Assembly: GCF_030063445.1 (NCBI RefSeq)
Contig: NZ_JASITD010000005.1
Coordinates: 1-64,000, forward strand
DNA length: 64,000 nt
Direction of reading: 5' to 3'
From: Hymenobacter sp. H14-R3
GTDB taxonomy: Bacteria; Bacteroidota; Bacteroidia; Cytophagales; Hymenobacteraceae
Positions 34,244 to 43,426 of the stretch are shown here, piece after piece (the first letter of the stretch is position 1; each line of letters starts with the position of its first letter). The notes beneath the pieces are model-generated. The model was not told the origin of the DNA, ran no database searches, and saw only the letters and a list, made by a program, of their open reading frames with translations. The translations under genes and the position numbers were made by a program.

Positions 34244-35692
34244 ATGATTCATATCAATAAATCAATGCGGGCCTCCGCATTGGGTGCCATGTTGCTGCTA
34301 GGGGTAACTGGTTGCAACGTTCTGGTTCAAGACCCCCCTACTGCCCTTACGCCCTCTGATGCTTTTGCCAATGCTGACCGCATCAGCAAATCGGCAATCG
34401 GCATGTATGACTTTCTGCAAAACGCCGAATTTCTGGGAGGTAGAGCGCTCATCTATAGTGATGTGCGAAGCGATGACACGAATTCCTCGCCCTACTTCTC
34501 CACTATTGTTAACACTGCTGCCACACTGCCGAATGACGCCTACGCGACTAACGGCTGGACTGGGGGGTATCGGTCCCTCTACGGGGTAAATTATTTTCTG
34601 CAACAAATTGCCCTTAACACTGGCAAAACAACGCCGGAACTGGAAGCCCAGTACATAGGGGAGGCAGAGTACATAAGAGCACTGGTATACTTTAACTTAG
34701 TAAACCTTTATGCCCAGCCTTATAATTTCACCAGCGACGCCTCGCATCTGGGGGTACCTATCCAACTCGTTGCGCCGGATGCTGTAAGTGCTTTCGACCC
34801 TAGCCAAAACCTGTCTCGCTCCACAGTGAAGCAAGTGTATGACCAGATTGAGAAGGACTTGCTGGATGCCCTAACCAAGCTTCCCGAAACCTACACAACA
34901 GACTTTGACAAAACGGGCCGGGTAACGAAGGACGCTGCCCGTACGCTGCTTTCGCGCATGTACCTGTATAAAGCAGACTACGTAAATGCTGCCAAGTACA
35001 GTGGAGATGTTATCACGGGAAATCGGCACGCATTGAATGATAGCCCCGTAACTCCCTTTAGTGCTACTTCTTATCAAACTTCAGAATCTATTTTTTCTGT
35101 AGCGATGAACTCCTCCGATAACCCTAACACAAACAATGCGTTGGGGCAGCATTATGGCGGTAAGAATCGGGCTGATATCACCGTTACGCCTTATGCACGC
35201 ATCGACACAACACAATTTCGTAGCAAGGACCGGCGCCGGACGCTTTTGATAACGCCAGCCGCTTATCCAACGGCTGCTGCATTAGTATACACGCTGAAAT
35301 ACAATAATGCCTCTTTCGACTACGTGCCGATTCATCGCTACTCGGAAGTATTACTGAACCGTGCAGAAGCGCTAGCTCAGACAAGTGCTGGCGTTAGTGC
35401 AGAAGCTATTACGCTGCTCAATACGGTACGTCGCCGTTCACTGCCCAACATCCCAGCTTATCCATCAGTTGCGGCCGCTGATTTCGCAATCAGCGGGAAG
35501 CAAGGGCTCATTGATGCCATCCTGTTCGAGCGCCGTTTGGAGCTCGCTTTTGAAGGTCACCGCTATTACGATTTGCTGCGTTACAAGCGTAACCCAGGGC
35601 GTATTAACTACGGTGATGACCGTGTGGTGCTGCCGATTCCGCTCGTGGATATTCAGCAAAACCCCAACTTGGTGCAGAACAAAGGATACTAA
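34244..35692 (+). CDS. SusD/RagB-family surface lipoprotein (pair 2)
   Basis: 482 residues from ATG 34244; a TTG at 34229 and an ATG at 34265 are alternatives. Signal peptide ending in the lipobox GVTGC. The C-terminal third has the RagB/SusD signature: INRVRRR-like LLNTVRRRSLPNIP, then ERRLELAFEGHRYYDLLRYK and the IPLVDIQQNPNLVQNKGY end. Partner of the SusC gene upstream; binds substrate at the cell surface. No enzyme, sensor or transporter gene accompanies the pair, so this is an orphan utilisation locus. Confidence 0.95.
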   Translation: MIHINKSMRASALGAMLLLGVTGCNVLVQDPPTALTPSDAFANADRISKSAIGMYDFLQNAEFLGGRALIYSDVRSDDTNSSPYFSTIVNTAATLPNDAYATNGWTGGYRSLYGVNYFLQQIALNTGKTTPELEAQYIGEAEYIRALVYFNLVNLYAQPYNFTSDASHLGVPIQLVAPDAVSAFDPSQNLSRSTVKQVYDQIEKDLLDALTKLPETYTTDFDKTGRVTKDAARTLLSRMYLYKADYVNAAKYSGDVITGNRHALNDSPVTPFSATSYQTSESIFSVAMNSSDNPNTNNALGQHYGGKNRADITVTPYARIDTTQFRSKDRRRTLLITPAAYPTAAALVYTLKYNNASFDYVPIHRYSEVLLNRAEALAQTSAGVSAEAITLLNTVRRRSLPNIPAYPSVAAADFAISGKQGLIDAILFERRLELAFEGHRYYDLLRYKRNPGRINYGDDRVVLPIPLVDIQQNPNLVQNKGY

Positions 35693-35714
35693 GTATCAGC
35701 GTTGCGCACCTACT

Positions 35715-35750
35715 AAAAAGAGCCCCAGCCAATTTGGCTGGGGCTCTTCT
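35715..35750. terminator. Bidirectional terminator between susD and hslU
   Basis: AAAAAGAGCCCCAGCC, loop AATT, then GGCTGGGGCTCTTCT: a strong stem between the convergent stops of susD (35692) and hslU (35784). Confidence 0.92.
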
Positions 35751-35783
35751 CGTTTCAGTAATTGGATTAGAAAAGCTAAAACC

Positions 35784-37223
35784 TCACAGAATATACTGGC
35801 TCATGTCGCGGTTCTTCACCATGTCGCGCAGGCGCTCTTCTACCAGCTGGGGCGTTACGGTGAGCTGCGCGCCCGGTGCAATCTTGTCGGGCACGTCGAA
35901 GAGCAGCTCGTTGAGCAGGCGGCTCATCACTGTGTGCAGGCGGCGCGCGCCGATGTTTTCGACCTCGCTATTCACCTCAAACGCAATTTCGGCTAGCTTG
36001 AGCAGGGCTTCATCTTCGAAGTCGAGCTGCACGTCTTCAGTTGCCAGTAGGGCCTGATATTGCTTGGTGAGAGCATTTTTCGGGTCTTTGAGAATGCGGT
36101 AGAAGTCGTCCTTGGTCAGGCTTTGCAGTTCCACGCGGATGGGGAAGCGGCCTTGCAGCTCGGGGATGAGGTCGCTGGGCTTGCTCACGTGGAAGGCCCC
36201 GGCGGCGATGAACAGAATGTGGTCGGTGTTGACGATGCCGTACTTGGTGTTCACGGCCGAGCCTTCTACTATGGGAAGCAGGTCGCGCTGTACGCCCTGG
36301 CGGCTCACGTCGGGGCCGCCGCTTTTGCCGCTGCCGCTGGTGGCTACCTTGTCGATTTCGTCGATAAAGATGATGCCCGAGTTCTCGGTCTGGCGAATGG
36401 CTTCTTCCTTTACCTCGTCCATGTCGACGAGCTTGGCGGCTTCTTCGTCCAGCAACACCTTGCGGGCTTCGGCCACGGTTACTTTGCGCTTCCGCGACTT
36501 CTTGGGCATCATGTTGCCCAGCATGTCTTGCAGGCCCGACATGGTGGCCTCGTCCATCATGCCTGGCGCGCCCATAATACCCACGCTGGGGCCACTCTGG
36601 GCCACGTTGATTTCGATGGAGCGGTCTTCCAACTCGCCGTTGCGGATTTTCTGGCGGAAGCGCTCGCGGGTGCGCTCGTTCAGCTCCTGGTCCGAGCTGG
36701 GCATTTCGCCGTCGGCGGCAATGCTCTCGCCGCTGATGCCCACGCCAAAGCCCAGACCGCTGCGGTTGGCATTACCGCCATCCTTGCCCGGTGCTTTAAG
36801 CGGCGGAATGAGGGCATCGAGAATGATATCTTCCACTGCCTGAGCCGCTTGCGCTTTTACTTCTTCCTGGCGGCGCTGGCGCAGGCGGCTCACGGCCTGC
36901 TCGGCCAGGTCGCGCACCATGCTTTCCACATCGCGGCCCACGTAGCCAACCTCCGTGAATTTGCTGGCTTCTACCTTCACAAAGGGCGCGTCGGCCAGGA
37001 AGGCGAGGCGGCGGGCAATCTCGGTTTTGCCCACGCCGGTGGCCCCAATCATGAGGATGTTGTTGGGCACAATCTCCTTTTGCATGTCGGCCGGAGCGTG
37101 CAGGCGGCGCCAGCGGTTGCGCAACGCAATGGCTACGTGGCGCTTAGCCTCGTGCTGGCCAATAATGTACTTGTCGAGTTCGGCCACAATCTGGGCCGGG
37201 GTGAGAAAGGTGGTATCTAGCAT
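35784..37223 (-). CDS. hslU: ATPase subunit of the HslUV protease
   Basis: 479 residues. N-terminal TPAQIVAELDKYIIGQHEAK is typical of HslU; Walker A GATGVGKT (60-67), a long inserted I-domain (about 110-260, with the Lys/Arg-rich MPKKSRKRK), Walker B IIFIDEIDKV and the sensor/C-terminal LNELLFDVPD region. It unfolds proteins and feeds them to HslV; hslV is not adjacent here. Single gene facing the SusD locus; family 1 repeat lies upstream. Confidence 0.97.
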   Translation of the reverse strand: MLDTTFLTPAQIVAELDKYIIGQHEAKRHVAIALRNRWRRLHAPADMQKEIVPNNILMIGATGVGKTEIARRLAFLADAPFVKVEASKFTEVGYVGRDVESMVRDLAEQAVSRLRQRRQEEVKAQAAQAVEDIILDALIPPLKAPGKDGGNANRSGLGFGVGISGESIAADGEMPSSDQELNERTRERFRQKIRNGELEDRSIEINVAQSGPSVGIMGAPGMMDEATMSGLQDMLGNMMPKKSRKRKVTVAEARKVLLDEEAAKLVDMDEVKEEAIRQTENSGIIFIDEIDKVATSGSGKSGGPDVSRQGVQRDLLPIVEGSAVNTKYGIVNTDHILFIAAGAFHVSKPSDLIPELQGRFPIRVELQSLTKDDFYRILKDPKNALTKQYQALLATEDVQLDFEDEALLKLAEIAFEVNSEVENIGARRLHTVMSRLLNELLFDVPDKIAPGAQLTVTPQLVEERLRDMVKNRDMSQYIL

Positions 37224-37259
37224 TCGGGTAAAAGGAGGAGGGGAACGATAGCGTCAGAA

Positions 37260-37350
37260 AAGAACGTCATGCAGACCGCGGGAAAACATCTCGCCCGAAT
37301 CGTTGAATGATGCGAGCGAGATGCTTCCCCGCGGTCTGCATGACGTTCTT
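37260..37350. repeat. Intergenic inverted repeat (family 1)
   Basis: AAGAACGTCATGCAGACCGC on the left is mirrored by GCGGTCTGCATGACGTTCTT on the right; inner GAGATGCTTCCCC. It lies between porQ and hslU (both minus strand). Confidence 0.9.
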
Positions 37351-37381
37351 TCTAACAGCGTATTCTCAATGAACAGTTTAC

Positions 37382-38413
37382 TTACTCTTTCTTCTTCAAA
37401 AAACTGTCTAGGTTGCGGCTCAGCGTGAAGTAGTTACTGCTGCCAGCAGCCTGCAACGTAGCATACGTGTAATCGAGTTGAAACTGCGAAATGCGCACCA
37501 TGGCCCCAAAGCTGAAGCCCGCGCCGCCGCCCACGTTGTCGAGGCGCAATTCTCTGGCTTGTAGGTGGTTATAGCCGGCGCGTAGGCTCAGGCCTTTGCC
37601 CAGCAGCAGCTCGGCGGCGGCCGTAAAGTGCCGGGCCAGGTTGTCGCCAAAGTTGAAGCTGGGCTTCACCTCCACATTGTTGGCGTCGAGGGTGCCGCGA
37701 GCGTTGGGGTCGAGGTACTGAATGTTCCATTTGTGCAGGTGGTGAGCCGTGAGCGTAATGCGCAGCGGCATGTGCTCGGGCTTGATGGTGGTGCCGAGCT
37801 GCACGTCGAGCGGCAGCGGCTCGCGGGCGGCGGCGGTGTAGGGTGCCAGCATGTAGCCGGCGTTCTTTACCACGAAGCCCACGGTAAAGTCCTTAGCAGA
37901 AGGCTTGTATAAAATGCCTGCGTCGCCGGCCAGGCCCACGGCTCGGTTGCCGGCAATGCCCGACACCGCCAGTTTGGCCGTAATACCCGCCGTAAACTTG
38001 CCCTTGGTGTAGGAGTCGGCGGCGGCCAGGGCGTACTCATTTACCGAGAAGGTGCCCAGCGAATTGCCGGCCGCATCGTAGCTCTGGAGGCTGCCGTAGC
38101 TGAGGTACGTAAGGCCCAGGCCAAAGCGCCCCCGCTTTTCGGTGTTGAAGGCGTAGGCGGCCGTACTCTGCTTAATATCACTTACATAGCTCACGTAGCT
38201 CACGGTGGCCACGTGGTCCATATCGGCATTGAGCAGGGCCGGGCTGGCAAAAAACTGCGTGGGGTCGTTGCTGCGGGCCGAGGCCGTCATGCCGCCGAGG
38301 GCGGCTGTTTGCGCTGAGGGCGGCAGTGTAAGAAACGGAAACGCGGCGCGGCCCCCGATTTGGGCGTGCGAAGCGAGGGGCAACAGTAGGAGAAACGGTA
38401 GGAGTTGTTTCAT
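37382..38413 (-). CDS. porQ: Type IX secretion system protein PorQ
   Basis: 343 residues. Signal peptide (LPFLLLLPLASHAQ), then the PorQ start IGGRAAFPFLTLPPSAQTAALGG and a beta-barrel pattern to the end (FQLDYTYATLQAAGSSNYFT). This FadL/PorV-like barrel works with PorU, PorV and PorZ at the T9SS attachment complex on the outer membrane. Its presence agrees with the two proteins bearing T9SS tails at 4045-9451. Other T9SS genes except the PorE-like one are outside the window. Confidence 0.88.
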   Translation of the reverse strand: MKQLLPFLLLLPLASHAQIGGRAAFPFLTLPPSAQTAALGGMTASARSNDPTQFFASPALLNADMDHVATVSYVSYVSDIKQSTAAYAFNTEKRGRFGLGLTYLSYGSLQSYDAAGNSLGTFSVNEYALAAADSYTKGKFTAGITAKLAVSGIAGNRAVGLAGDAGILYKPSAKDFTVGFVVKNAGYMLAPYTAAAREPLPLDVQLGTTIKPEHMPLRITLTAHHLHKWNIQYLDPNARGTLDANNVEVKPSFNFGDNLARHFTAAAELLLGKGLSLRAGYNHLQARELRLDNVGGGAGFSFGAMVRISQFQLDYTYATLQAAGSSNYFTLSRNLDSFLKKKE

Positions 38414-38435
38414 TAGAACAAGGTAACGCGCATGC

Positions 38436-38510
38436 GGTAAGCTTTAGCTTGCCGGCGTCGGAACATTTAGCGCATACTATTTTTCCAACGCCGGCAAGCT
38501 AAAGCTTACC
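38436..38510. repeat. Intergenic inverted repeat (family 3)
   Basis: GGTAAGCTTTAGCTTGCCGG and its reverse complement enclose about 25 bases between lon and porQ (both minus strand). Same arm type as 14249-14355. Confidence 0.85.
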
Positions 38511-38517
38511 CTACACC

Positions 38518-41025
38518 CTATTGCACCTCCACGCTGGGGCCAGCGGGCGCGGGGGCTTCGTCGCGCACGGGAAGCTTTTGGGGGCGGGCCACCAACTCGG
38601 GCAGCAGGGCCACGGCCAGCACGTCATCGACGCGCTCGGCGTACTTGATTTGCACGCCCTTGAGGTACTCAGCCGGGATTTCCTCCACGTCCTTGCGGTT
38701 TTTGGGCGACAGGATAATCAGGTTGATGCCCGCGCGGCGGGCCGCCAGCAGCTTTTCCTTGATGCCGCCCACCGGCAGCACCCGGCCGCGCAGCGTGATT
38801 TCGCCGGTCATGGCCATGCGCGGGCGCACCTGGCGCTGGGTGTAGGCCGAGGCGATGCTCGTGAAAATGGCGATGCCCGCGCTTGGCCCATCCTTCGGAA
38901 TGCCGCCCTCGGGAAAGTGAATGTGCAGGTCGTACTGCTCAAACAAGCGGTAGTCGATGCCCAGCTCCTCGGCCCGCGAACGCAGGTAGGAGAGGGCCGT
39001 AATGGCCGATTCCTTCATCACGTCGCCGAGCTGGCCACTGAGCGTAAGCTTGCCCCGGCCGCGGCTCAAGAGGCTCTCTACGAACAAGATATCGCCGCCC
39101 ACGCTGGTCCAGGCCAGGCCGGTCACTACGCCGGCCGTGTCGTGGTCCTGGTCTTTGTCGCGCTCGAAACGGGGGGCGCCCAGGATTTTTTGCACGTCGC
39201 TGGGCTCAATTTGGGCGGGCAGCGCCTCCTTGCTGGCCTTGCGGCGGGCCAGGTTGCGGGTGAGCGCGGCGAGCTGGCGCTCCAGGCTGCGTACGCCGCT
39301 TTCGCGGGTGTAATCGTCGGCCACGCGGTGCAGCGAAGCATCACTGATTCTAACCTCCGTTTCGCCCAGGCCGTGCTCGCGCAGCTGCTTGGGCCAGAGG
39401 TGTTTCTTGGCAATCTGCACCTTTTCCTCCTGGGTGTAGCCCGTGAGGTCGATGATTTCCATGCGGTCGCGCAGGGCGGGCTGAATGGTTTCGAGCGAGT
39501 TGGCGGTGGCGATGAACAGCACCCGGCTCAAATCGTACTCCACCTCCAGGTAATTATCAGTAAACGTGGCGTTTTGCTCGGGGTCGAGCACCTCCAGCAG
39601 CGCCGAGCTGGGGTCGCCCCGGAAGTCGCTGCTCACCTTATCAATCTCGTCGAGGATGATGACCGGGTTGCTCACGCCGGCCTTCTTTATCTGCGAGATG
39701 ATGCGGCCGGGCATGGCACCCACGTAGGTTTTGCGGTGCCCCCGAATCTCGGCCTCGTCGCGCACGCCGCCCAGGCTCAGGCGCACGTACTTGCGGCCCA
39801 GCGCGGTGGCAATGCTGCGGCCCAGGCTGGTTTTGCCCACGCCGGGCGGGCCGTAGAGGCACAAAATCGGCGCTTTCAAATCCTGCTTCAGCTTGAGCAC
39901 GGCCAGGTATTCGAGAATGCGCTCCTTCACCTTCTCTAACCCAAAGTGGTCAGCATCAAGGATTTTCTTAGTAGTCTTGAGGTTAAACTTGTCCTTGGTG
40001 GTTTCGCCCCAGGGCAAATCCAGCAGATACTCAACGTAGTTGAGCGTCACCGGGTAGTCGGGCGACATCTGGTTGAGGCGGCTCAGCTTGCTCAGCTCCT
40101 TGTCGAAGTGCTTGGCCGTGGCCTCGGGCCACTTCTTGGACTGCGCGCGCAGGCGCAGCGCGGCCAGGTCGCCCTCGGGGCTGCCCTCGCCCTGGCCCAG
40201 CTCATCCTGTAAGGTTTTGAGCTGCTTGCGCAGGAAGTACTCGCGCTGCTCGGCGTCAATGCCGGTGTGCACCTTGGTGCGAATGTCGTTTTTAATTTCC
40301 AGCAGCTCAATCTGGCGCAGCAGGGCTTCGAGCAGCAGGCGGCCCTGGGCTTCGGGGCTGGCCAGCTCCAGGAGCTGCTGCTTGGCGGGCAGCTCCAGCT
40401 GCACGTTGGACGACAGGAAGTGGATGAGGAACGCCGGCGACTGAATGCCGTCGAGCATGGCGCGGGCCTCCATCGGGATTTCGGGCGTCAGCTCCAGCAC
40501 TTTGGCAGCGGCTTCGCGCAGGCTTTGCAGCAGCACCAGCTCGCCATCTACCTCAGCATCAAGGGCTTTTTCTTCGAAATACGTGACGCGGGCCGTGAGC
40601 TGCGGGGCATAGGTGAGCTGCTCGCCCACCTGAAAGCGCACCTGCCCTTGCAGGATGATAGTGACCGTATCGTCGGGCTGGTCGATGACCTTGAGGATGC
40701 GCGCCAGCGTGCCCACGGGGTGCAGGTCGTCGGTGGTGGGCTCGTCGGCGTCGGGGTGGCGCTGGGCTACTACGCCCACCAGCTTTTCGTTTTTGGCGGC
40801 CAGCTTGCGCACCAGCCGGATGCTCTTTTTGCGCGTCACGGTCACGGGCAGCACCACGCCGGGGAAGAGCACGGTGTTGCGCACGGGCAGCAGGGCCAGC
40901 ACATCGGGCGCGTCGGAGGCGGGGAGCAGGTGGTCGGGGTCGGCGGCCATAATGGCAATGGCTTCGGAAGGGGAATCGGGGCCACTCATGGCCAGGTGGC
41001 CGGAGCGAGACAAATCAAACGACAT
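38518..41025 (-). CDS. lon: ATP-dependent protease Lon
   Basis: 835 residues from ATG 41025. N-terminal LON substrate-binding domain (LPVRNTVLFPGVVLPVTV from about residue 45), AAA+ module with Walker A GPPGVGKTS and Walker B VIILDEIDKV, and C-terminal Ser-Lys protease domain with the catalytic Ser in PKDGPSAG and Lys in GGIKEKLLAA. Degrades damaged and regulatory cytoplasmic proteins. The stop sits eight bases from an inverted repeat. Upstream 41026-41254 holds a GC hairpin (GGCACGGC/GCCGTGCC at 41118-41140) and no clear promoter motif. Confidence 0.97.
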   Translation of the reverse strand: MSFDLSRSGHLAMSGPDSPSEAIAIMAADPDHLLPASDAPDVLALLPVRNTVLFPGVVLPVTVTRKKSIRLVRKLAAKNEKLVGVVAQRHPDADEPTTDDLHPVGTLARILKVIDQPDDTVTIILQGQVRFQVGEQLTYAPQLTARVTYFEEKALDAEVDGELVLLQSLREAAAKVLELTPEIPMEARAMLDGIQSPAFLIHFLSSNVQLELPAKQQLLELASPEAQGRLLLEALLRQIELLEIKNDIRTKVHTGIDAEQREYFLRKQLKTLQDELGQGEGSPEGDLAALRLRAQSKKWPEATAKHFDKELSKLSRLNQMSPDYPVTLNYVEYLLDLPWGETTKDKFNLKTTKKILDADHFGLEKVKERILEYLAVLKLKQDLKAPILCLYGPPGVGKTSLGRSIATALGRKYVRLSLGGVRDEAEIRGHRKTYVGAMPGRIISQIKKAGVSNPVIILDEIDKVSSDFRGDPSSALLEVLDPEQNATFTDNYLEVEYDLSRVLFIATANSLETIQPALRDRMEIIDLTGYTQEEKVQIAKKHLWPKQLREHGLGETEVRISDASLHRVADDYTRESGVRSLERQLAALTRNLARRKASKEALPAQIEPSDVQKILGAPRFERDKDQDHDTAGVVTGLAWTSVGGDILFVESLLSRGRGKLTLSGQLGDVMKESAITALSYLRSRAEELGIDYRLFEQYDLHIHFPEGGIPKDGPSAGIAIFTSIASAYTQRQVRPRMAMTGEITLRGRVLPVGGIKEKLLAARRAGINLIILSPKNRKDVEEIPAEYLKGVQIKYAERVDDVLAVALLPELVARPQKLPVRDEAPAPAGPSVEVQ

Positions 41026-41254
41026 GGGCAAAGCAGAAAAGAGGCCAACCAGCGCAGAAGCCGGCTGCCAGAGTGGCAGCCAGCAGTTACTCAGCTAAGG
41101 TAGGGCTGGGCTACCCCGGCACGGCGGCAAGGGCCGTGCCAGCCCGGCCGGGGCCGCCAAAGCGGCGCATTCCGGCAGAAGGCGGCATAGCAATTTGCTA
41201 ATAGTGGCTATTATGTGAGAACTTGCGAGCCTATTCTGCCCCTACCGCCCACCT

Positions 41255-43342
41255 ATGCGCCACCCGCTACTTTTTTGCCTGCTTTGCTGGTTGGTTTTGG
41301 CGGGTGCTGCCCGGCCAGCGCAGGCCCAGCGCCCGGCGCGCCCGGCGTCTAAAAAGGCAAAATCGGCCCCGGCCCCGCCCGATACCGCCGCCCGCCCGGC
41401 CGCCCGGCCCGCGCGCCCCGCCTACCAGCAGCGGGCGCTGAAGGGCCGCGTGAGCCGCCGCCTGCGCGTGCGCGCCGATGGCACGCTGGATTTCACAAAC
41501 GTCAATAAGCTAGCCTTTTACGAAAATAAGAAGGCGCTCAAAGCCATTCAAAAGGCCGAGCGCCGCCGCCAGTACCCGGAGGCGCGCCGCCTGCTCACGC
41601 AGTACGTGGGCAATTTCGGTATTGAAAATTTCTACCGCAATACGGACCTGCTCTGGCACCTGGGGCAGCTGGTGCAGCGCGACAGCACTCAGCCGGAGCT
41701 GGCCAAGGCCTATTTCCGGCTGGCCCTCAAGCACCACCGCACCGACATTAAGCGCGTGCAGCTCTACTACGACTCGCTGGAGGAGAAAAACGCCGACCTC
41801 TACGTGCCCCTCAAAGTGTACTACGATGTGGTGGAGTACCGTAAGAGCGTCAACACGTTTCACCCGCCCAAAAACGTGTACACCAACATGGGCGACGCCA
41901 TAAACTCGAAATTTCCGGACTACGGCCCCGCCCTGGGCGCGGGCGATACGGTGCTGCTCTTCAGCTCGAAGCGCCAGCAGGGCAAGGGCGTGCGTACCAA
42001 GTCGAATGAGGATTTGTACGTGTCGCGCAAGCAGGGTGCTAACTATTGGTCTGATGCTGAGCCGCTTCCCAAGCCCATCAATTCGCAGTACAACGAAGGC
42101 TCAGCGTGCTTCTCGCACGATGGGCGCACCATTTTCTTTGCCCGCTGCGAGTGCCCGGTGTGCCACGGCAACTGCGACCTGTTCACGGCCACGCTGGGCA
42201 AAGACGGCAAGTGGAGCAACCCAAAAAGCCTCGGCCCGCTCGTGAATTCGCCGGCCTGGGACTCGCAGCCCACGCTCTCGCCCAAGGAAGACACGCTCTA
42301 TTTTGCCTCCGACCGGCTCGGTGGCTTCGGTCTCAGCGACATTTACTACACCGTGAAGGGCAAAAACGGCCAGTGGGGCAAGGCCCTGAACATGGGCCCC
42401 GTGGTGAATACCCGCGAGAGTGAGGTAAGCCCGTTTTTTCACCCGCTCTACCAGGTGCTGTACTTCAGCTCGCGGGGGCAGCTGCTCAATTTTGGCGATT
42501 TCGACATCTACAAAACCTACCGCGTGGGCGGCCGCTGGCAGGAGCCGCGCAATATCGGTCCGCTCGTAAACGGCAAAGGGTCAGAGTATTACTTTACCAT
42601 CGACAGCCAGAGCACCAACCTTTACTACGCCCGCTCGGAAGCCCAGGACCTGGAAAACCTCGACCTGTTTTCCTTCCCGCTGCCCATGGAGGCCCAGCCG
42701 CTGGCCACCACCCAGGTAGCCGGCACGCTGCTCGACTCGGTGAGCAACCGGCCCCTCAAAGGCATGGTCAGCATTATCGACTTGGATAATGGTATCGAAG
42801 TGGCCAGCAAGTACTTGCGGCCCGATGGCTCCTTCGATTTCGAGCTGATGGAGGGCTCGCACTACGCCATGCTCATTCAGAGCCCCGACGCGTTTTCGGT
42901 CGAGAAGAAGTTCGAGCTAAAGGGCGATACCGTGATGACGATGCTCACCAACAGCATCGACTACAAGCTACCGCTCATCTTCAAAAACATTGAGTTTGAG
43001 GCTAATAAGTCAGGTATTCGGCCGGCCATGCTGCCCACGCTCGACCGCATTACCCTGTTTTTAGTCGACCACCCCACGTACCGGCTCAACATTGCGGGCC
43101 ACACCGACGGCCGCGGCGACCCCGAGGTAAACGAAAAGCTCTCGCAGGACCGCGCCGAGGAAATTCGGCGCTACGTGGAGCGCAAAGGCAAGCTCAGCCC
43201 CAACCGCATCGAGAGCTTCGGCTACGGCTCCAGCAAGCCCCTCAAAGACGAGCTAACCGAGGCCGACGCGCGCATTAACCGGCGGGTGGAATTTCGGCTC
43301 GTGAAGCCGGACGAGGAGAAGGGCGCGGGTGAGAAATGGTAG
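41255..43342 (+). CDS. OmpA-family protein with propeller domain, PorE-like
   Basis: 695 residues. Signal peptide (residues 1-25), a Pro/Ala/Arg-rich linker, a TPR-like helical region (about 90-200), a PD40/WD40-like propeller (about 220-470; motifs FSHDGRTIFFARC, LYFASDRLGGFGLSDIYY), a carboxypeptidase-regulatory-like domain (GTLLDSVSNRPLKGM) and a C-terminal OmpA peptidoglycan-binding domain (HTDGRGDPEVNEKLSQDRAE ... NRRVEF). This order is that of PorE, which ties the T9SS to peptidoglycan. Assignment rests on layout; related non-T9SS OmpA proteins share parts of it. Confidence 0.8.
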   Translation: MRHPLLFCLLCWLVLAGAARPAQAQRPARPASKKAKSAPAPPDTAARPAARPARPAYQQRALKGRVSRRLRVRADGTLDFTNVNKLAFYENKKALKAIQKAERRRQYPEARRLLTQYVGNFGIENFYRNTDLLWHLGQLVQRDSTQPELAKAYFRLALKHHRTDIKRVQLYYDSLEEKNADLYVPLKVYYDVVEYRKSVNTFHPPKNVYTNMGDAINSKFPDYGPALGAGDTVLLFSSKRQQGKGVRTKSNEDLYVSRKQGANYWSDAEPLPKPINSQYNEGSACFSHDGRTIFFARCECPVCHGNCDLFTATLGKDGKWSNPKSLGPLVNSPAWDSQPTLSPKEDTLYFASDRLGGFGLSDIYYTVKGKNGQWGKALNMGPVVNTRESEVSPFFHPLYQVLYFSSRGQLLNFGDFDIYKTYRVGGRWQEPRNIGPLVNGKGSEYYFTIDSQSTNLYYARSEAQDLENLDLFSFPLPMEAQPLATTQVAGTLLDSVSNRPLKGMVSIIDLDNGIEVASKYLRPDGSFDFELMEGSHYAMLIQSPDAFSVEKKFELKGDTVMTMLTNSIDYKLPLIFKNIEFEANKSGIRPAMLPTLDRITLFLVDHPTYRLNIAGHTDGRGDPEVNEKLSQDRAEEIRRYVERKGKLSPNRIESFGYGSSKPLKDELTEADARINRRVEFRLVKPDEEKGAGEKW

Positions 43343-43426
43343 TGTAGTGGGTATAAAACGGGAAACAGCTTGCGTGAAATATAGCGCATAGCTATGTTTA
43401 CCGGATTATTTCCGGCTGCCCCCCTC

